Assembly: GCA_022495005.1 (NCBI GenBank)
Contig: JAGYXB010000463.1
Span: forward strand, 186,001 to 250,000
From: Rhyacophila brunnea
Lineage: Eukaryota; Arthropoda; Insecta; Trichoptera; Rhyacophilidae
DNA: 64,000 nucleotides
Direction: 5' to 3'
Below are positions 24,528 through 36,630 of the stretch, piece after piece. The position numbers and the translations under genes were made by a program. Numbering within the stretch: position 1 is the stretch's first letter; every line of letters begins with the position of its first letter. Below the pieces are notes generated by a model. It was not told the DNA's origin and did not search any database. It worked only from the letters and a program-made list of their open reading frames with translations.

Positions 24528-24955
24528 GCCATGTATAATATAATATCGACTGTGTTTAGGAAAAAGGGCGTAACCCTCTATTTTTTGAAAAGAGCTTTTA
24601 TTGGATATTAACAATATTCATACAACTAAATACACGTTCTGTAAAAAGGAAGTTAGCCGCAATTTATTATCTAAATTCAGGTTTTAATTGAGCTTTAATT
24701 AAGTTTTAATTTAAGGAAAAAAGCAGTTACCTTCAATTTAAATGATTTTTCTGTAATAACTTCTTTGATTAATAATATATCGAAAAGATATTACACCAAA
24801 TCATCAATCATCATACATTTAGTCTATGACTATTTTTTTAAATTAATATTGAACCAAAATGATTCAAAAAACGTTTTTTGCCTCTCCCGTAAAATTTGTT
24901 CTGTGTGGGTTACGCCCTTTTTCTTAAACACGGTCGATATTATTTTTTACATGGC
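24528..24955. repeat. Foldback element with 49-bp inverted repeats
   Basis: The left arm 24528-24576 and right arm 24907-24955 are inverted copies with a few mismatches. The arm core is CGACTGTGTTTAGGAAAAAG on the left and AAACACGGTCGATATTAT on the right. About 330 AT-rich bases lie between. No target-site duplication is obvious and no coding content is seen. Probably a MITE of unknown superfamily. Confidence 0.75.
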
Positions 24956-25170
24956 GAATATAATAAAATAACGGATTTTTTACTCGAGATATACACTGTT
25001 ACTTGTATATTGTAACTGTTAACTTAAATATTCTAACTTGCCAAATCAATAAAAATATTTTAATTACACATTAGTATCACTGTTATTGTTTGGCGAAATG
25101 TCATGTTATTCTGATGAAGAAACAGTGCATATTAGATAATTCGTTTAATAATAATGGGGCAATAAAAACA

Positions 25171-25412
25171 CCCACGGTGACCGCGCGGCTTAAGCGTTGG
25201 ACTATCACGCCTTGGGTCTCAGGTTCGAATCTTGGGTCTGGCAAGTACACATTATTGTTTTTCAATTTGTGTGTGAGTCAGGGTATGGACATAATAGGTT
25301 GAGCAAGTGGCTGACATCCATTTCTCGTAAAAAACAAAATCTCTTAATACAAACCTCTACTCTGTGGAGGCCTATATGATCCTATTAGGATCGGACATGG
25401 TCGAAAAAAAAA
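25171..25412 (+). mobile_element. SINE family A, copy 3
   Basis: A good full-length copy. The head is GGTGACCGCGCGGCTTAAGC with box B AGGTTCGAATC. The body is GTGTGAGTCAGGGTATGGAC, then GGTTGAGCAAGTGGCTGACA. The 3' end is TCTGTGGAGGCCTATATGAT, then TTAGGATCGGACATGGTCG and a short A run. Confidence 0.85.
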
Positions 25413-26699
25413 TGTGTTATTACAAAAAAATAATTATATTGAGTTGACGTTTGCCAAATCTATTTTCACCATTCAATTATTAAATCCAATCTTGGTCAAA
25501 AACTAGATTTTTATTATCTTTATGTAAATAGTATACATAAATATGTCCATCATAATCCATAAAAATTTCATACATAAATAATTGTATCCATTTATGATAT
25601 ATTATTGTAACACATTAAATTATATATCTCGTAAATATTATGAGTAATTATGAGTTCTTATGCGTTATTTTGTTTTTATTATTTTAAATTTCAAACATAT
25701 AATATTATTTAAAACAAAAATTCGACGGTTTGTCCTGTCTCGTAAAGAATGATCTGTTTGAGATTTGTTATGTTTACAAGATCGAGTGACGATATGTATC
25801 CATTATGAGATACAAATGACATTCATCCAAAATCGTCGGCCTCCATCACATGTCAAAGCCCCGCTTTGCTGTATGCTTCCATTTTGTTTCGGTCGTTGAA
25901 AATGCCGAAAGACGTTTTTTTTGCTTCGTTACCTCAAATGTCGGGAAATCGGCCGTTTGTCTTTCGGCGAGACACTTTCAATTGGATTAAATGAAAAATA
26001 TCTTCACGAGTTACGACAGGCGAATCTTCCGAATAAACAGTGCCCCATTTCACCCTTCTATGCCCGTATTTTATTTATCAAAGATAAAACCCGGGCGAAA
26101 CGACGGCGGTGTGGCCTGTTTTATTGACATATAACTGGGAATATTTGCCAATACCTTTTTTTGCATCGGTAAATTTATCTTACATTTGTTTATGCTTGAC
26201 ATGAATATCGTTGTATTTCATGCCTCTATATAAAAGTGTATACATTACAGCTAGAATATCAAAGTATTCCACGGTGAAGTGGGAATTATATTTCGAGAAA
26301 ATTTTCAACGAACCCACACCCTCGATATTATTCTTTGAAAAAGAATGTAAAGAAAATCATTGGTATATTTGATATAATACTTACCTACTAATTATTTCAT
26401 AAAACAAATCTTTTTTATTGAATGCTTTAAATCACTTTAAAACAACGAGTAATTTATATGAAAATATGTTGTATACCATTTTGTGATTATTAGTAGTTGT
26501 CTAGGTTGTAATTTTAAATATTTTTTTATTCAAGGCGAATACAACATAATTCAGAAATGTTTTTTTTTTAATTGAAAAATATTTCGTTTTACATCTAATA
26601 TTAACATAAAAAAATATTTAGGTAATTATTTGCATATTATTCACAATTTGAAAACACTTCTGATTTCTCTACTTAAGAACATACGGGTTCTTTCCTTAT
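25413..26699. other. Gene-less stretch with a GC-richer block
   Basis: AT-rich except for about 25720-26130, where CpG-containing sequence includes a 68-codon open frame (25921-26127) lacking an ATG start and any known motif. No exon could be supported. Confidence 0.35.
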
Positions 26700-27207
26700 G
26701 ATAATGACAACAAAATGAATTTCCCGACTCGTTTTCTTCTGGGTATGCTATCAATGCAATCCCTGTCTACCCGAAGAGTGATTGTTCTTTTAAAGCATTT
26801 CTTTTTACTTCTTCGTGGGTTCATTTACAATCCGTATATACTGGCAAATATTAATTTTCATGTTCCCACCAATATCACTCGTAGCTCCACGGTCTTCAAG
26901 ATACCTCGTCGCAGGACAGATGTTATGTTTCATGATGCTGTGTATCGTGCAGTTAGCTGGCATTTGATGGCACCATGAAGGTTGATTTGTTTTTTATCAA
27001 CTATATAATGTTTGTGGACTTATTAAATAGGCTAAATTTATAATTGTATAAATTATCATATTTCATTAATATTTACACATGCTGTCTTTTTATTGTTATT
27101 TTTAATTAAGATATTTTTATACATTTGTATTTATTATGTATTATGGCGCATTGGCCAATAGCTGTAATGCCGTAATACTGTTTTTATAAATAAATAAATA
27201 AATAAAC
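26700..27207 (+). mobile_element. LINE 3' fragment (family 2)
   Basis: The C-terminal ~88 codons of a LINE ORF2 (26715-26978), containing FLLGMLSMQSL, related to FLLGMLTYCSL in the first LINE. It is followed by a 3' UTR with TTATGGCGCATTGGCCAAT and a (TAAA)n tail at 27183-27205. 5'-truncated. It matches the minus-strand fragment at 11595-12050, which gives the family a defined 3' end. It sits directly against a copy of the dispersed repeat shared with 62696-62850. Confidence 0.8.
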
Positions 27208-27346
27208 TTAACATTAAATGGACGCATGTTGAATTTTTATGACAAATTATATTTCGTTCGGCACGCGTCATTTGCACAATCCGCGCATCGCCTATCCACG
27301 ATCTTTTTTGTCTATGCCTCAACTGAAGTATAGCCTTAAGTAACAT
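27208..27346 (-). repeat. Dispersed repeat D, copy 1
   Basis: On the minus strand this matches 62696-62850. Shared words include GCCGAACGAAATATAATTTG, ATGCGTCCATTTAATGTT and CTTAAGGCTATA. Identity is high by eye over about 140 bases, with one short insertion in the other copy. GC- and CpG-richer than the surroundings. Family unknown. Confidence 0.7.
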
Positions 27347-27629
27347 GAATAATTTTCATATCTTTTCAAAGTATGTTAAAAATATTCGGTAAAAATTTTC
27401 AATTAGAGTATACAATTTTTACTCATATTTTTTGAAAAAATAATAATAAGTATATAATAAGTATAAATACCTATATTAGTCATGATATGTATTGTAATAC
27501 ATTCTGTGATTGTTTCTTTTTAATCTCTTTTTATTGAATGGATATGTAGACGCTTAATCAGGACATATCATTGAGAATTTAAGCTTTCGAAATGTAGCTA
27601 TATAGAAATTAATAATCCTCAACATTAAT

Positions 27630-27890
27630 TTGGTGGACTGACATGGTGACAAATGCAAATATCCTCAAACGATTGGGAGAGGACCAAGACGAAGTTCTGC
27701 ATAGTATCAAAACCAGAAAACTACTGTACTTTATTCACATTATAAGAGGTTACATTACCGCATTACACAACTCATTATCCAAGGAAAGATCAACGGAAAA
27801 CGCAGTAGAGGATGGAAGTATAACTACGCCAAACTTTTTCGGGTATCAAACAATAATGTTAAGAATACCCAAAGGGTAAAAAAATTGGAA
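27630..27890 (+). pseudogene. LINE ORF2 C-terminal fragment (RTE/CR1-like)
   Basis: The frame 27643-27879 reads VTNANILKRLGEDQDEVL, then SIKTRKLLYFIHIIRG. It corresponds to the C-terminal tail found after the reverse transcriptase in many LINEs, which has a V-T-N-x2-x-L-x-R-x-G block followed by I-K-x-R-K-L-x-Y-x-x-H-I-x-R-G. It then degenerates. No upstream reverse transcriptase remains. A dead 5'-truncated insertion. Confidence 0.65.
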
Positions 27891-28044
27891 GAATATTTTA
27901 ATATATTTTTATCTCAAGGTCTCCTTTCTCATTAAATAAATGTCAAAATAATTAAATATTTTTCTAAATTCGTACCTTTTGACCTTTATACGGTACGTGG
28001 GCTCTTAAATACTTACCTAGTATCTATTTTTGTACCGAAATTTA

Positions 28045-28272
28045 CCACGGTGGCCGCGCGACATAAGCGTTTGACTATCATGCCGCGGGTCCCAGGTTCG
28101 AATCTTGGGTCTGGCAAGTACACATATTGTTTTTCAATTTGTGTGTGAGTCAGGGTATGGACCTAATAGGTTGAACAAGTGGCTGACATCCATTTTTCGT
28201 AAAAACAAAATCTGTTAATACAAACCACTACTCTGTGGAGACCCATATTAGGATCGGACATGGTCGAAGAAG
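28045..28272 (+). mobile_element. SINE family A, copy 4
   Basis: Full-length copy. Head GGTGGCCGCGCGACATAAGC, box B AGGTTCGAATC, body GTGTGAGTCAGGGTATGGAC, end CTGTGGAGACCCATATTAGG then ATCGGACATGGTCGAAGAAG. Closest to copies 3 and 5. Confidence 0.85.
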
Positions 28273-29345
28273 AAATAATTTTCTTCAGATATATATTATT
28301 ATGCCAATATTAACTTATTGGAGCAATGCTGCTTTAAAGTATTTAATTTTTTTTTTTTTTTTAAAATAACTAAATGTAGATATTATTTACTAGGGTAGGT
28401 ACTTATAAAATAAGTTGCAGAGTTTTGAAAAACCGCAAAAGCTCATCTTTAAATAATTTTAATAAATCAAATCGCGAAGAATTGCGCCAAATCATCGAAA
28501 GTTGGTTAAATAATGTCAGAGTAGATTTATTAGAAATAACTTACCTAACCAAATATATCGACAGACAAAAACAGGTTTTCTACTAACTACCTATAGAATT
28601 ACATTTTTAATAATTTAATTAAAATATTTTTTATTTAATTCTGAATTTACATAGGGTTATGGGATGTAAGATCCTTTTTATTAAAAATATACTAGGAAGT
28701 GATCTCAAACTTTTTTGTTTTGTGGAATCCTTGAATTTTTTTTAACGTTTATAACAACTCCTACCTAGTGCAAATATATATATGTATAAGTATAATAATT
28801 ACCCTTTACTCTGACTAAAATGCCATCTCTTACATTTTTGAGTCTTAAATATCACAACGTGTTATAATTTTGATAGGTCAGTTATTTTTATATACTTACA
28901 ATACCTGTAATACTCCAATACATGTAATTAGGATAACAAGCACATATTAATAATAATTATTAACAATACATAGTAAGATAGCAATACATTATAATAATAA
29001 TAAAATTGTAATGAACTGTAATGTTATCACGCTTTCTTTGACTGAAATAAAAAAGTAGCCAGTGATATTCGTAACTAATATTCGGATTCCGCGATTTTTA
29101 CTTCAAAGCTTAAAAATAAGATAGGTACGTTAAACTTTTTTTTCTATTAGGTACTAAGTTAATTTAAGTTGTAGCTTTTGCTAATTCTCCACCAACCACG
29201 GTTGAAAATCAGTGATATAATGTCTCTGAAGTTTCTCAAAATTATGTATTTTAAATAGGTATCATAATTCTTTTCAACAAATAACAATAGTCAAATACTA
29301 TATTATTAGAAGCAAAATTATATTTTTGTTTATAATACGTAAATA
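28273..29345. other. Gene-less AT-rich stretch
   Basis: Nothing recognised. Confidence 0.4.
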
Positions 29346-29349
29346 TTGC

Positions 29350-30240
29350 CAAGAAACCTGATTTGTTATTATTTTATAAAATGATGCCAAATATGTTGGA
29401 CGATCTTTTAATATTCGAATTAAAGAACGTTTAGCCTGTGCAAAAAATATAAATGAGTCTTTTTCTTTTGGAAATCATTTATTTTTAATCATTTTTTTAA
29501 TACGAGTATCATTATAAAATTTGAAATCCTACATTTGAATGAGAAATGTAATAAATTGGAGAACTAGGAAATCCTAGAAATTAATAATATTGTACACATT
29601 TTTGCCTAATTCTAAATCGTTAAATAATCAATTGAATTTTGTGTCATCTCCGTTATTGTATCCTATAAAATGTTTGGGATTGTCTTATTGATTCAACGAA
29701 ACTTCATAGATTGTACTTTATTTATTTTTATTTACTTTTGCCTCATAATTTTGTTAGCATTAATCCTGCTTCAGTTTGCTCGATTGCCCATCAAGTGGTA
29801 ATAATGTATTAATATATTTTAAATTTAATAAACGTATGTATCATGTTATAATATATTGATTAATCATTATTATCTGATTGGTGATATTATATTAAAATGT
29901 GTTATTGTAAGTATTTATTGCTTTATGTTGTATGTTAATAATTAAGAATGTTTGGTTTTACTGTCCTTTTAAAGAGATATTATGAAATATTAATATCCAA
30001 TGTTATTCATTTTAATTTTTAATCGTTATTGACATGATATTATTTGATACGATACTTCAATGTATTGGTTGATTGTTTTTATACATTTTTGATTTTTTTT
30101 TAAATGCCTGTTATGTTAAATATTCTTTAGTTGAAAATCTCCCTCTGAAGCAGGCAAAACCGGTCCAGATATTAATTAATAAAAGTGGAATAAGTACGAT
30201 AAAAATTTGTGTTTTATTAAATTAAATTAATAATAAAGTG
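29350..30240 (+). mobile_element. Penelope-like element, 3' fragment
   Basis: A broken GIY-YIG endonuclease scrap, AKYVGRSFNIRIKER at about 29388-29435, followed by decayed C-terminal coding similar in layout to the better copy at 39212-39955, including a VSSPLL segment like YSSPLL there. The following UTR contains CTGAAGCAGGCAAAACCGGT (about 30146) and AATAAAAGTGGAATAAGTAC (about 30178), then GTGTTTTATTAAATTAAA. The motif 'CTGAAG…GCAAAACCGGTC' is typical of the Penelope 3' end. The reverse transcriptase is absent. The tail recurs at 43296-43386. Confidence 0.6.
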
Positions 30241-31049
30241 ACATAGTCAGCATTATTAAGTATAACAAGAAACTTAAATGCGAAGTAGGTACTAACTTTC
30301 CCTTTGGCATCCACCGCGTTTCTATTCTCCTAATATAGGATAAGAAACATTGTGCGGTCTTCAAATTAGTGCCAAGGGCTTTCCAAAGGCGTACTCTAAA
30401 ACCTTGTTTGCCATGTACTGTAATGTACGTGATTACTATAGTCAATCATTTATGAGAAAACACCCTTTCGTTCGTTCAAAGGCAGCGCAATTTTTTGAAA
30501 GCTACGATATTTTTCTTCGTCGATACAGTCGCAAATCCTTGCTCCAACTTAGAATTGGATCGCCACAAAAAACTCTTTCTTTTTAAGTGATAAGTACTGT
30601 AAAACCATAATGCTACTCTAGGGATCGATAGCTAAATGAAAAAAAGTTCCGCGAAATTGCGTAGCGACGCTAAAATAACCACGAAAATTCGATGGGTTTT
30701 CATTTGGTGGTAGAATAGGGTAGGTTTATTAAAATGACTTACATAATATAGTACTATACATACGTACTCATGTTTTGTTCAGTATCGTTCTTGGGTCTTG
30801 AAACCTAGTGGTATTTTGACCTCTTTCATTTTGTTTCCCCTTTGCACTCAGTCTAGCGCTGTCATTATTCAATAGATTTGACCGAGAATCTGCATATAGT
30901 TATTTATTATTTTACAATATAAACGATTGTTTATTGGATATATATTTGACATATATATATTATTTTTAACACTACAATAACCCATGTGATGTGACCCAAC
31001 GACAGTAGTGTAATAATTGAACTATCGATTACGTTATTAGAACTCCATT
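30241..31049. other. Gene-less stretch with one unassigned open frame
   Basis: A 78-codon plus-strand frame at 30350-30586 has near-normal codon composition but no family motif I know. Its minus-strand partner (30227-30445) is no better. The rest is AT-rich. Confidence 0.35.
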
Positions 31050-31210
31050 TTAATGATTTTGAAACAAGGTATTTTTTATTAATTGTACTTCGATTGAGTC
31101 ATTTTCAAATTTACTTCACTTTGACAGCTGTTTCTGGTTATAAACTCATCTTCAAAACGGTCGACTATAAATAGTCCATTTGATGACTTAAATAACTCAC
31201 AAATTCACAA
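31050..31210 (-). mobile_element. Penelope-like 3' terminal scrap
   Basis: On the minus strand the sequence reads GAAGATGAGTTTATAACCAG, AAACAGCTGTCAAAG and then an A/T-rich terminus. This resembles the 'GAAGATG…CAGAAAC' 3' terminal motif of Penelope-like elements. No coding part is left. The assignment rests on motif resemblance only. Confidence 0.35.
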
Positions 31211-31229
31211 AAATAACTTTGTTTAAAAA

Positions 31230-31405
31230 CTACCACCATAACAGTAGTATTATGAAACAGTAACATAATAGTAGAAGTGAAACGATCACATAAACACCCA
31301 AGTTTTGAGAAAAATCACATAAATATATTTTGACGTTACCGGAATCGAATCCGAAGCCCCTGGATAACAAGCCATTGTTTTACACACTAGATTACGACTA
31401 CACTG
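31230..31405 (-). mobile_element. SINE family B, copy 2
   Basis: On the minus strand: a tRNA-like head with box B GGATTCGATTCCGGTAACG, then AAAATATATTTATGTGATTT, ACTTGGGTGTTTATGTGATC and TTCTACTATTATG. This is the same order of words as the family B copies at 24246 and 35762. Here box B is well preserved. Confidence 0.7.
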
Positions 31406-32599
31406 GAGTTCGCAGAAAAAAATTTGATTGAATTGATCACGATCGCCTGAATAATGTATTCAAAAGTGATCTGTCTACTGTGCCTAAAATCCAAAGGATT
31501 CTACCGTTACGTATATTCTGTAGTAGCAAGTAGTTATAGTGTGAAACATGAACCACGAGTAAAAAAAGACATACATAAACTTAGAGCAGTATAGTGTGGT
31601 ACAGGGAGGGTCATGCTGGGCATACCTCTAAGAATAAAAAAAAACAATAGGATTGTATTAGGATAAAAGAAAAAGCCCGATATCTAATAGTATTTAAAAT
31701 ATACCTGAAATATAAATAGGCTGGTGATACACTCTCACATTAGCCTATTGCTAGTGCCTACACTGTAACTTCAGAAAAGGCTGAAACATGTTACCTAATC
31801 TCAAAAATCGTCGGCTTAACAAAACATGCAACCAAGTTCCTTGATAACCCGTCAATATATTCTAGTTAAGTTATAAATTAATGTTTTAATAATGTTTAAT
31901 AATGTTTAATAATGTTTAATAATGTTTAATAAGGTAACATAAATTGTACAGCGCGATGGGTGAATGTAATTTAAATTCAGTAGAATCGTTTTTAATAGTA
32001 AAATCTAAATTCTAAATACGCAATAATATTAAAATGGCAACACCATCCATTGTGAAATTATTGTGTGTCGCGTTATTAATAAAGAAGAACCCCATCGCGC
32101 TTCCGATATGTTTTGAGCTTGAGATTGCATTGTGAACCCCGTCGCAATCAGTTAGCGTCCAAGGGCCAACCGATAAAGGCTGACTGTCGGGAAGTTAAAT
32201 TAAAATAATGTACTCGTAAAAAAAATAAACATAATAAAAGTGAAGCTTTAAAAGAAAAATTGTGTTGTTTTCCCCGTGTCCATTTATCACATTACAGTCT
32301 CGAGTCTAAAAAAAAAATATATAAAAATCTACAAATAGTTATACTTAATAAAATCTTTGACACCTGGGGGTCGCCGACTGAGCTAAACCACATGAAAGAC
32401 CCTGAGGATATGTCACTGGGTACATTACTTGAAAGATAGACAAATATCCTGATTCAGAGGTACCCATGGAGTATAAAACATTGTAATGAATGCTTAATGG
32501 ATGTTGAATCAATATAGTAGTTAATTTCTGCAGAAGTAAGTAACAATATAATATAAATAAATAGAAAATAGTGTCATATTAAATATTTAAATCATTTTC
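31406..32599. other. Gene-less stretch
   Basis: AT-rich apart from a short GC-richer patch at about 32080-32190. It contains the 10-bp tandem repeat listed separately. No gene seen. Confidence 0.4.
31880..31933. repeat. 10-bp tandem repeat
   Basis: Five near-perfect copies of AATGTTTAAT. Confidence 0.9.
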
Positions 32600-32815
32600 A
32601 AATACAATATATATTTAGGTAAAAAAACTTCACGATAGATATTTTAACTTCTTAGAATATAAATTATTTCTACCCAATGCTCGATGACAGAATATCTTAA
32701 AAACAAATACAATATATATTTAGGTAAAAAAACTTCACGATAGATATTTTAACTTCTTAGAATATAAATTATTTCTACCCAATGCTCGATGACAGAATAT
32801 CTTAAAAACAAATAC
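32600..32815. repeat. Exact 105-bp tandem duplication
   Basis: Units 32600-32704 and 32705-32809 appear identical along their whole length, with the first bases of a third unit (AAATAC) at 32810-32815. Perfect identity in non-coding DNA points to a very recent duplication or to an assembly artefact. Confidence 0.85.
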
Positions 32816-34904
32816 ATGTATCACACTCTCATCACGCATTGGCTTCAAGTGGGCAACACCAACATCAACACTATATTTTATATATATTTTTAAATTAACT
32901 ATTAATGTAATATGTTCAGTTTTACATTTCAATTTAATTTAAAGTTCTCATATCACAGTTTATTTTCTCCCATAGGCAGCAGTACCAGAGTAGTCTATAT
33001 TATAGTGTGTTAGAATTAGTATGTACCTGTCTTTCTTATATTATTATACCATTAACTCCTCGAGATAACCATAGCAATGGCTTATAAAGAGCCATTATTA
33101 TTCCAAATACGTCTTGTAGTTAGAACAAACTCATACCCTTCCCTTAGGTTGAAGTACAATATTGATTCTGAAAAAATAGTTTGATATCAAATAATACACA
33201 AATGTTAACACACATAAACCCTTTTTTGATTATAATCACAAATATACAGGTTCAACATATTATTACTTAATCTTTGTATACGTTATTACGTTTCAAAAAG
33301 CATTATGTATTTATTATTGGCGTATATTTTTCTGGGAAGTTTGCTGCGAGTAGTATATAAATATTATGGCAATTATTTATAGTGAATAGTAAGTAGAGCC
33401 TGCATATCAAACTGTTTATATTATAATATTACACATAGTATTGGACAAAATACCATAATTTACAATTGGTAGTTTTGATATCATTTGGAAGCAGGTATGT
33501 GACCTAAGATCTACCCATTTTTAGTAACTCGGTTCAAAGTAAAATGAGTGCTGTTAAATATTAGGAGCAAACTCTATCTCGTACGTTACATATTTTTGTT
33601 TCTTCCCTTATTTTATTATATCATGTATTGACCCCACACATTATGACCAACATGCATTGTTCCATAGCTTGATGTATAATAATATTAAGTTGTTTACTGT
33701 TTAGAATAAGAAAATTAGGCCTTTTTGCATTTGTGACTCGTTAGCTAACCGAGCTGTTTAATATACAATATATTATTATTATGTATATCAGTGACGAGGG
33801 GTGGAGATAGGCTGTTAAGATTCGATATAAATAATGCTTACTTTTTCGGTGATACTTATTTGTTTTCATTAAATTGAGAATATATTTTACTGATAGTGTT
33901 AGTTAGTTAATTCATTAAGCCCTGTCTAACCAAATCATAATCGATAAAAAAAATTTCATCCATAAACTATCTAAAATGATCTATGGTTTAATGGCATAAT
34001 TTTAGATATTTGATAGGTAAATGAATATCTTTTCATTATTATCTACTATGGCTTGGATTAGGCAGCGTTTAATTGAATTTTTAAAACTAAAAAATACTAT
34101 ATAGTTATATATTGTAGTCTTAGTTCAATGTAAACAAATACCTTTGACTTACAAAGTTACGTGTGCACTATTTATGTCGGTTCTTAACAGTCTACCTCCA
34201 CCATTCACCACTGATATAATATATAATATAATACCACTTTTAAAATAAAATATGTATAATGTTAAATGGGTTGCAATAACCTATAACAAGACATAGGATA
34301 CTTCCAAGATAAACCAAAGCAACAATTCTAAATGATTATTTTGAGTTAAAAAACCACTATGCAAAAATCCTGTGCTATCTAGGATAAAATATTTTTTAAT
34401 TAATCTATGTTATTTGCAAATCAATTACTAATTAAATACTTGACGTTTATAATTTAAAACTAGCCGACAATTAATTTTTCTTTCTCTCAAATAACATTAT
34501 TAATCATTTACACTCAAATTTATTAAGTTTTGTACTTTTTCATTTGAAACATTTTTGAGACCCGGATTTCACCCGTTGGCATATTGAGGAACTATTTTCA
34601 CTCACTAATGGTAAACAAACAACTTAGTAGGTACTAACCATTTACATATTATTATGTACCTTATAACACGAAAGTTTCTTCAAGTATTAAAAAATTTTAA
34701 ATATGGGATATTTTGTACAATTAAAATTATTTACTGTTTTTATGTACAAATCTACTATGTACATAGTAAAATATCATTACTAGTAAGTAACATCAGACTT
34801 ACTCAAAAATTAGCATTGAAAGCTTCTTAGAATATAACAGACATTATTTATTAAATTTAACACAAATATCTCAGAAACACGTTACAAAAAAATCTTAAAA
34901 ACAA
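32816..34904. other. Gene-less AT-rich stretch
   Basis: Nothing recognised over about 2 kb. Confidence 0.4.
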
Positions 34905-34990
34905 TTTACGTGCCGGATGGAACTCGAACTCGCATTCATCGATTTCTGGCTTATGTGTTTTACCATTTTACCTAATTCCATTATACTTAA
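34905..34990 (-). mobile_element. SINE family C fragment, copy 1
   Basis: On the minus strand a tRNA-like segment: a box-A-like GGTAAAATGGTAAAACACA and box B GCGAGTTCGAGTTCCATCC, followed by GGCACGTAAATTG. Related segments are at 60140 (minus), 54485 (plus) and within the foldback at 14534. Not a functional tRNA: the acceptor stem does not pair. Confidence 0.5.
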
Positions 34991-35761
34991 ATACGACGAA
35001 GTTACTTGTTAGCTATGCGACTGAAGTGTGTATAAAAATACGTTAATATTGACCACTGATTTTTGTGGATTGAATCAAAGTAAGTTAGTACCAATAATAG
35101 GTGCATACCTCGATTCCTAGCATGCACTTGCTAATATAAATTAAAAATAATGTAACATTTTTAAATATTTTAAATTATTCATTAAATAAAAAAATATTTT
35201 TCCATTTGTTCATCAAATATTTGCCATTTAATATTTTTACTTTCCAAAAAAAATAAGTATTTAATATTATTATGGGTCAATAAAAGATTCATATCAATAA
35301 ATAGCATAGGTTATTATACAAGATGTAAACACTTGTTATTTATTGTAAAGCCAGAACTGTAATCGCCCGTTTATGGCAATGACAATTTATTATTTTGAGG
35401 CCATTTTATTCAGATTTATTCTGTAATAATAACAGAGTTATTGTAGCTTTAATGTATTTTTGAGGTGAAAACCTTAATTATAGAAACACATAACCGAGAA
35501 TTAGTTGTTACGGCAATATATTTGTGTACGGGCTTAATTGAATTCTATGAAACAGACCCGGCGTGTTAGGTTTCCCTCATTGTTATAACTTTGAGGGGTT
35601 TAAAGCATATAGTGCATATTATTATTAAATCCACACGCTTTAGGAATAGTCAACCTTACAGGCAAGATGTTTAAACATTGTGATGCATTAAAGTTAATTT
35701 AATTTTGTCATTACTATCTAATACGGTAGTGGTTTTAATATTTTTACACAAGCGTGTAAAG
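34991..35761. other. Gene-less AT-rich stretch
   Basis: Nothing recognised. Confidence 0.4.
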
Positions 35762-35885
35762 TGTTCTCGTGGTGCAGTGGGTAAGGCGCTGGCCTTCCAT
35801 CCGGGAGCTTTGGCTTCCACTCCCGGTGAGGGCACAATATATTATTTTCTCAAAGCCTGGGTGTTTGCGATTGTTTAAAATTACT
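35762..35885 (+). mobile_element. SINE family B, copy 3
   Basis: Head with a well-kept box A, GTGGTGCAGTGGGTAAGGCG, and a damaged box B (GGCTTCCACTCCCGG), followed by GAGGGCACAATATATTATTT, then CCTGGGTGTTTGCGATTGTT. The family match is to 24246 and 31230. Confidence 0.7.
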
Positions 35886-36622
35886 AACAATCACTTTGTA
35901 CGAAATAGCAAGGACATGGTTATTAATAATTACAATAACAAATTACACTTGTACTGTTTGATTTTGTGTTGTCGATTTGACAACTTAATGGTTGGTATTT
36001 AATACTTTGGACGCTGAAGACGCACCTGGCGCGTAATGACCAGGCGGCCGATCGATTTAATTACCGTGCATTTTAAAGGTGGTAATTAAAAAATCATTAT
36101 CTAGTCAACAGCGAATGAGTTTAGAGACAATCGATTGTCTGTATAACAATTTATCGTACGTTGATTTGAAAAGTAACTTAAAGTTAACCAATGTTGTTTG
36201 CAATAACACCTATCCCGATCCAGATTTCCCCCTGATTAGCGACGAGTAAAACATAGAAAGTGTAAATACTCGTAGCTTCAAATATCTTGGGGATGTTCCG
36301 TTTTCCAAAATAGGACGCTATCCGAATGGGAATCGCTGTAGCAACATTTAACTTGATGCGGAGTGTCTGTGACTCATGACTACTATTTTAAAACTAAATG
36401 CCACATATGCAATTCATACATTCTGGTAGTGTTGTTTAACGGTAGCAAATCAGGGCGCCATACGAAGGCTCAAAGCAACCTATATTGAGCTTTGTGAATA
36501 ATGATGGATACTCCTTGTACGGTAGTATAACTTTACGAGTAACGAGAAGATAAGAGAGCGGTCCACATAGTTTCTCAGCAGAGAGTGAAGAAGAGACATT
36601 TTTAATCTGACTTGGCCTTTTG
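35886..36622. other. Gene-less stretch
   Basis: AT-rich, with a slightly GC-richer patch around 36000-36060. No gene or repeat recognised. Confidence 0.4.
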
Positions 36623-36630
36623 CTTTAGAC

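Noticed and set aside
31780..31830. Further Penelope-like 3' motif (CTTCAGAAAAGGCTGAAACA).
   Set aside because: Only a short motif, no coding scrap or matching tail nearby.
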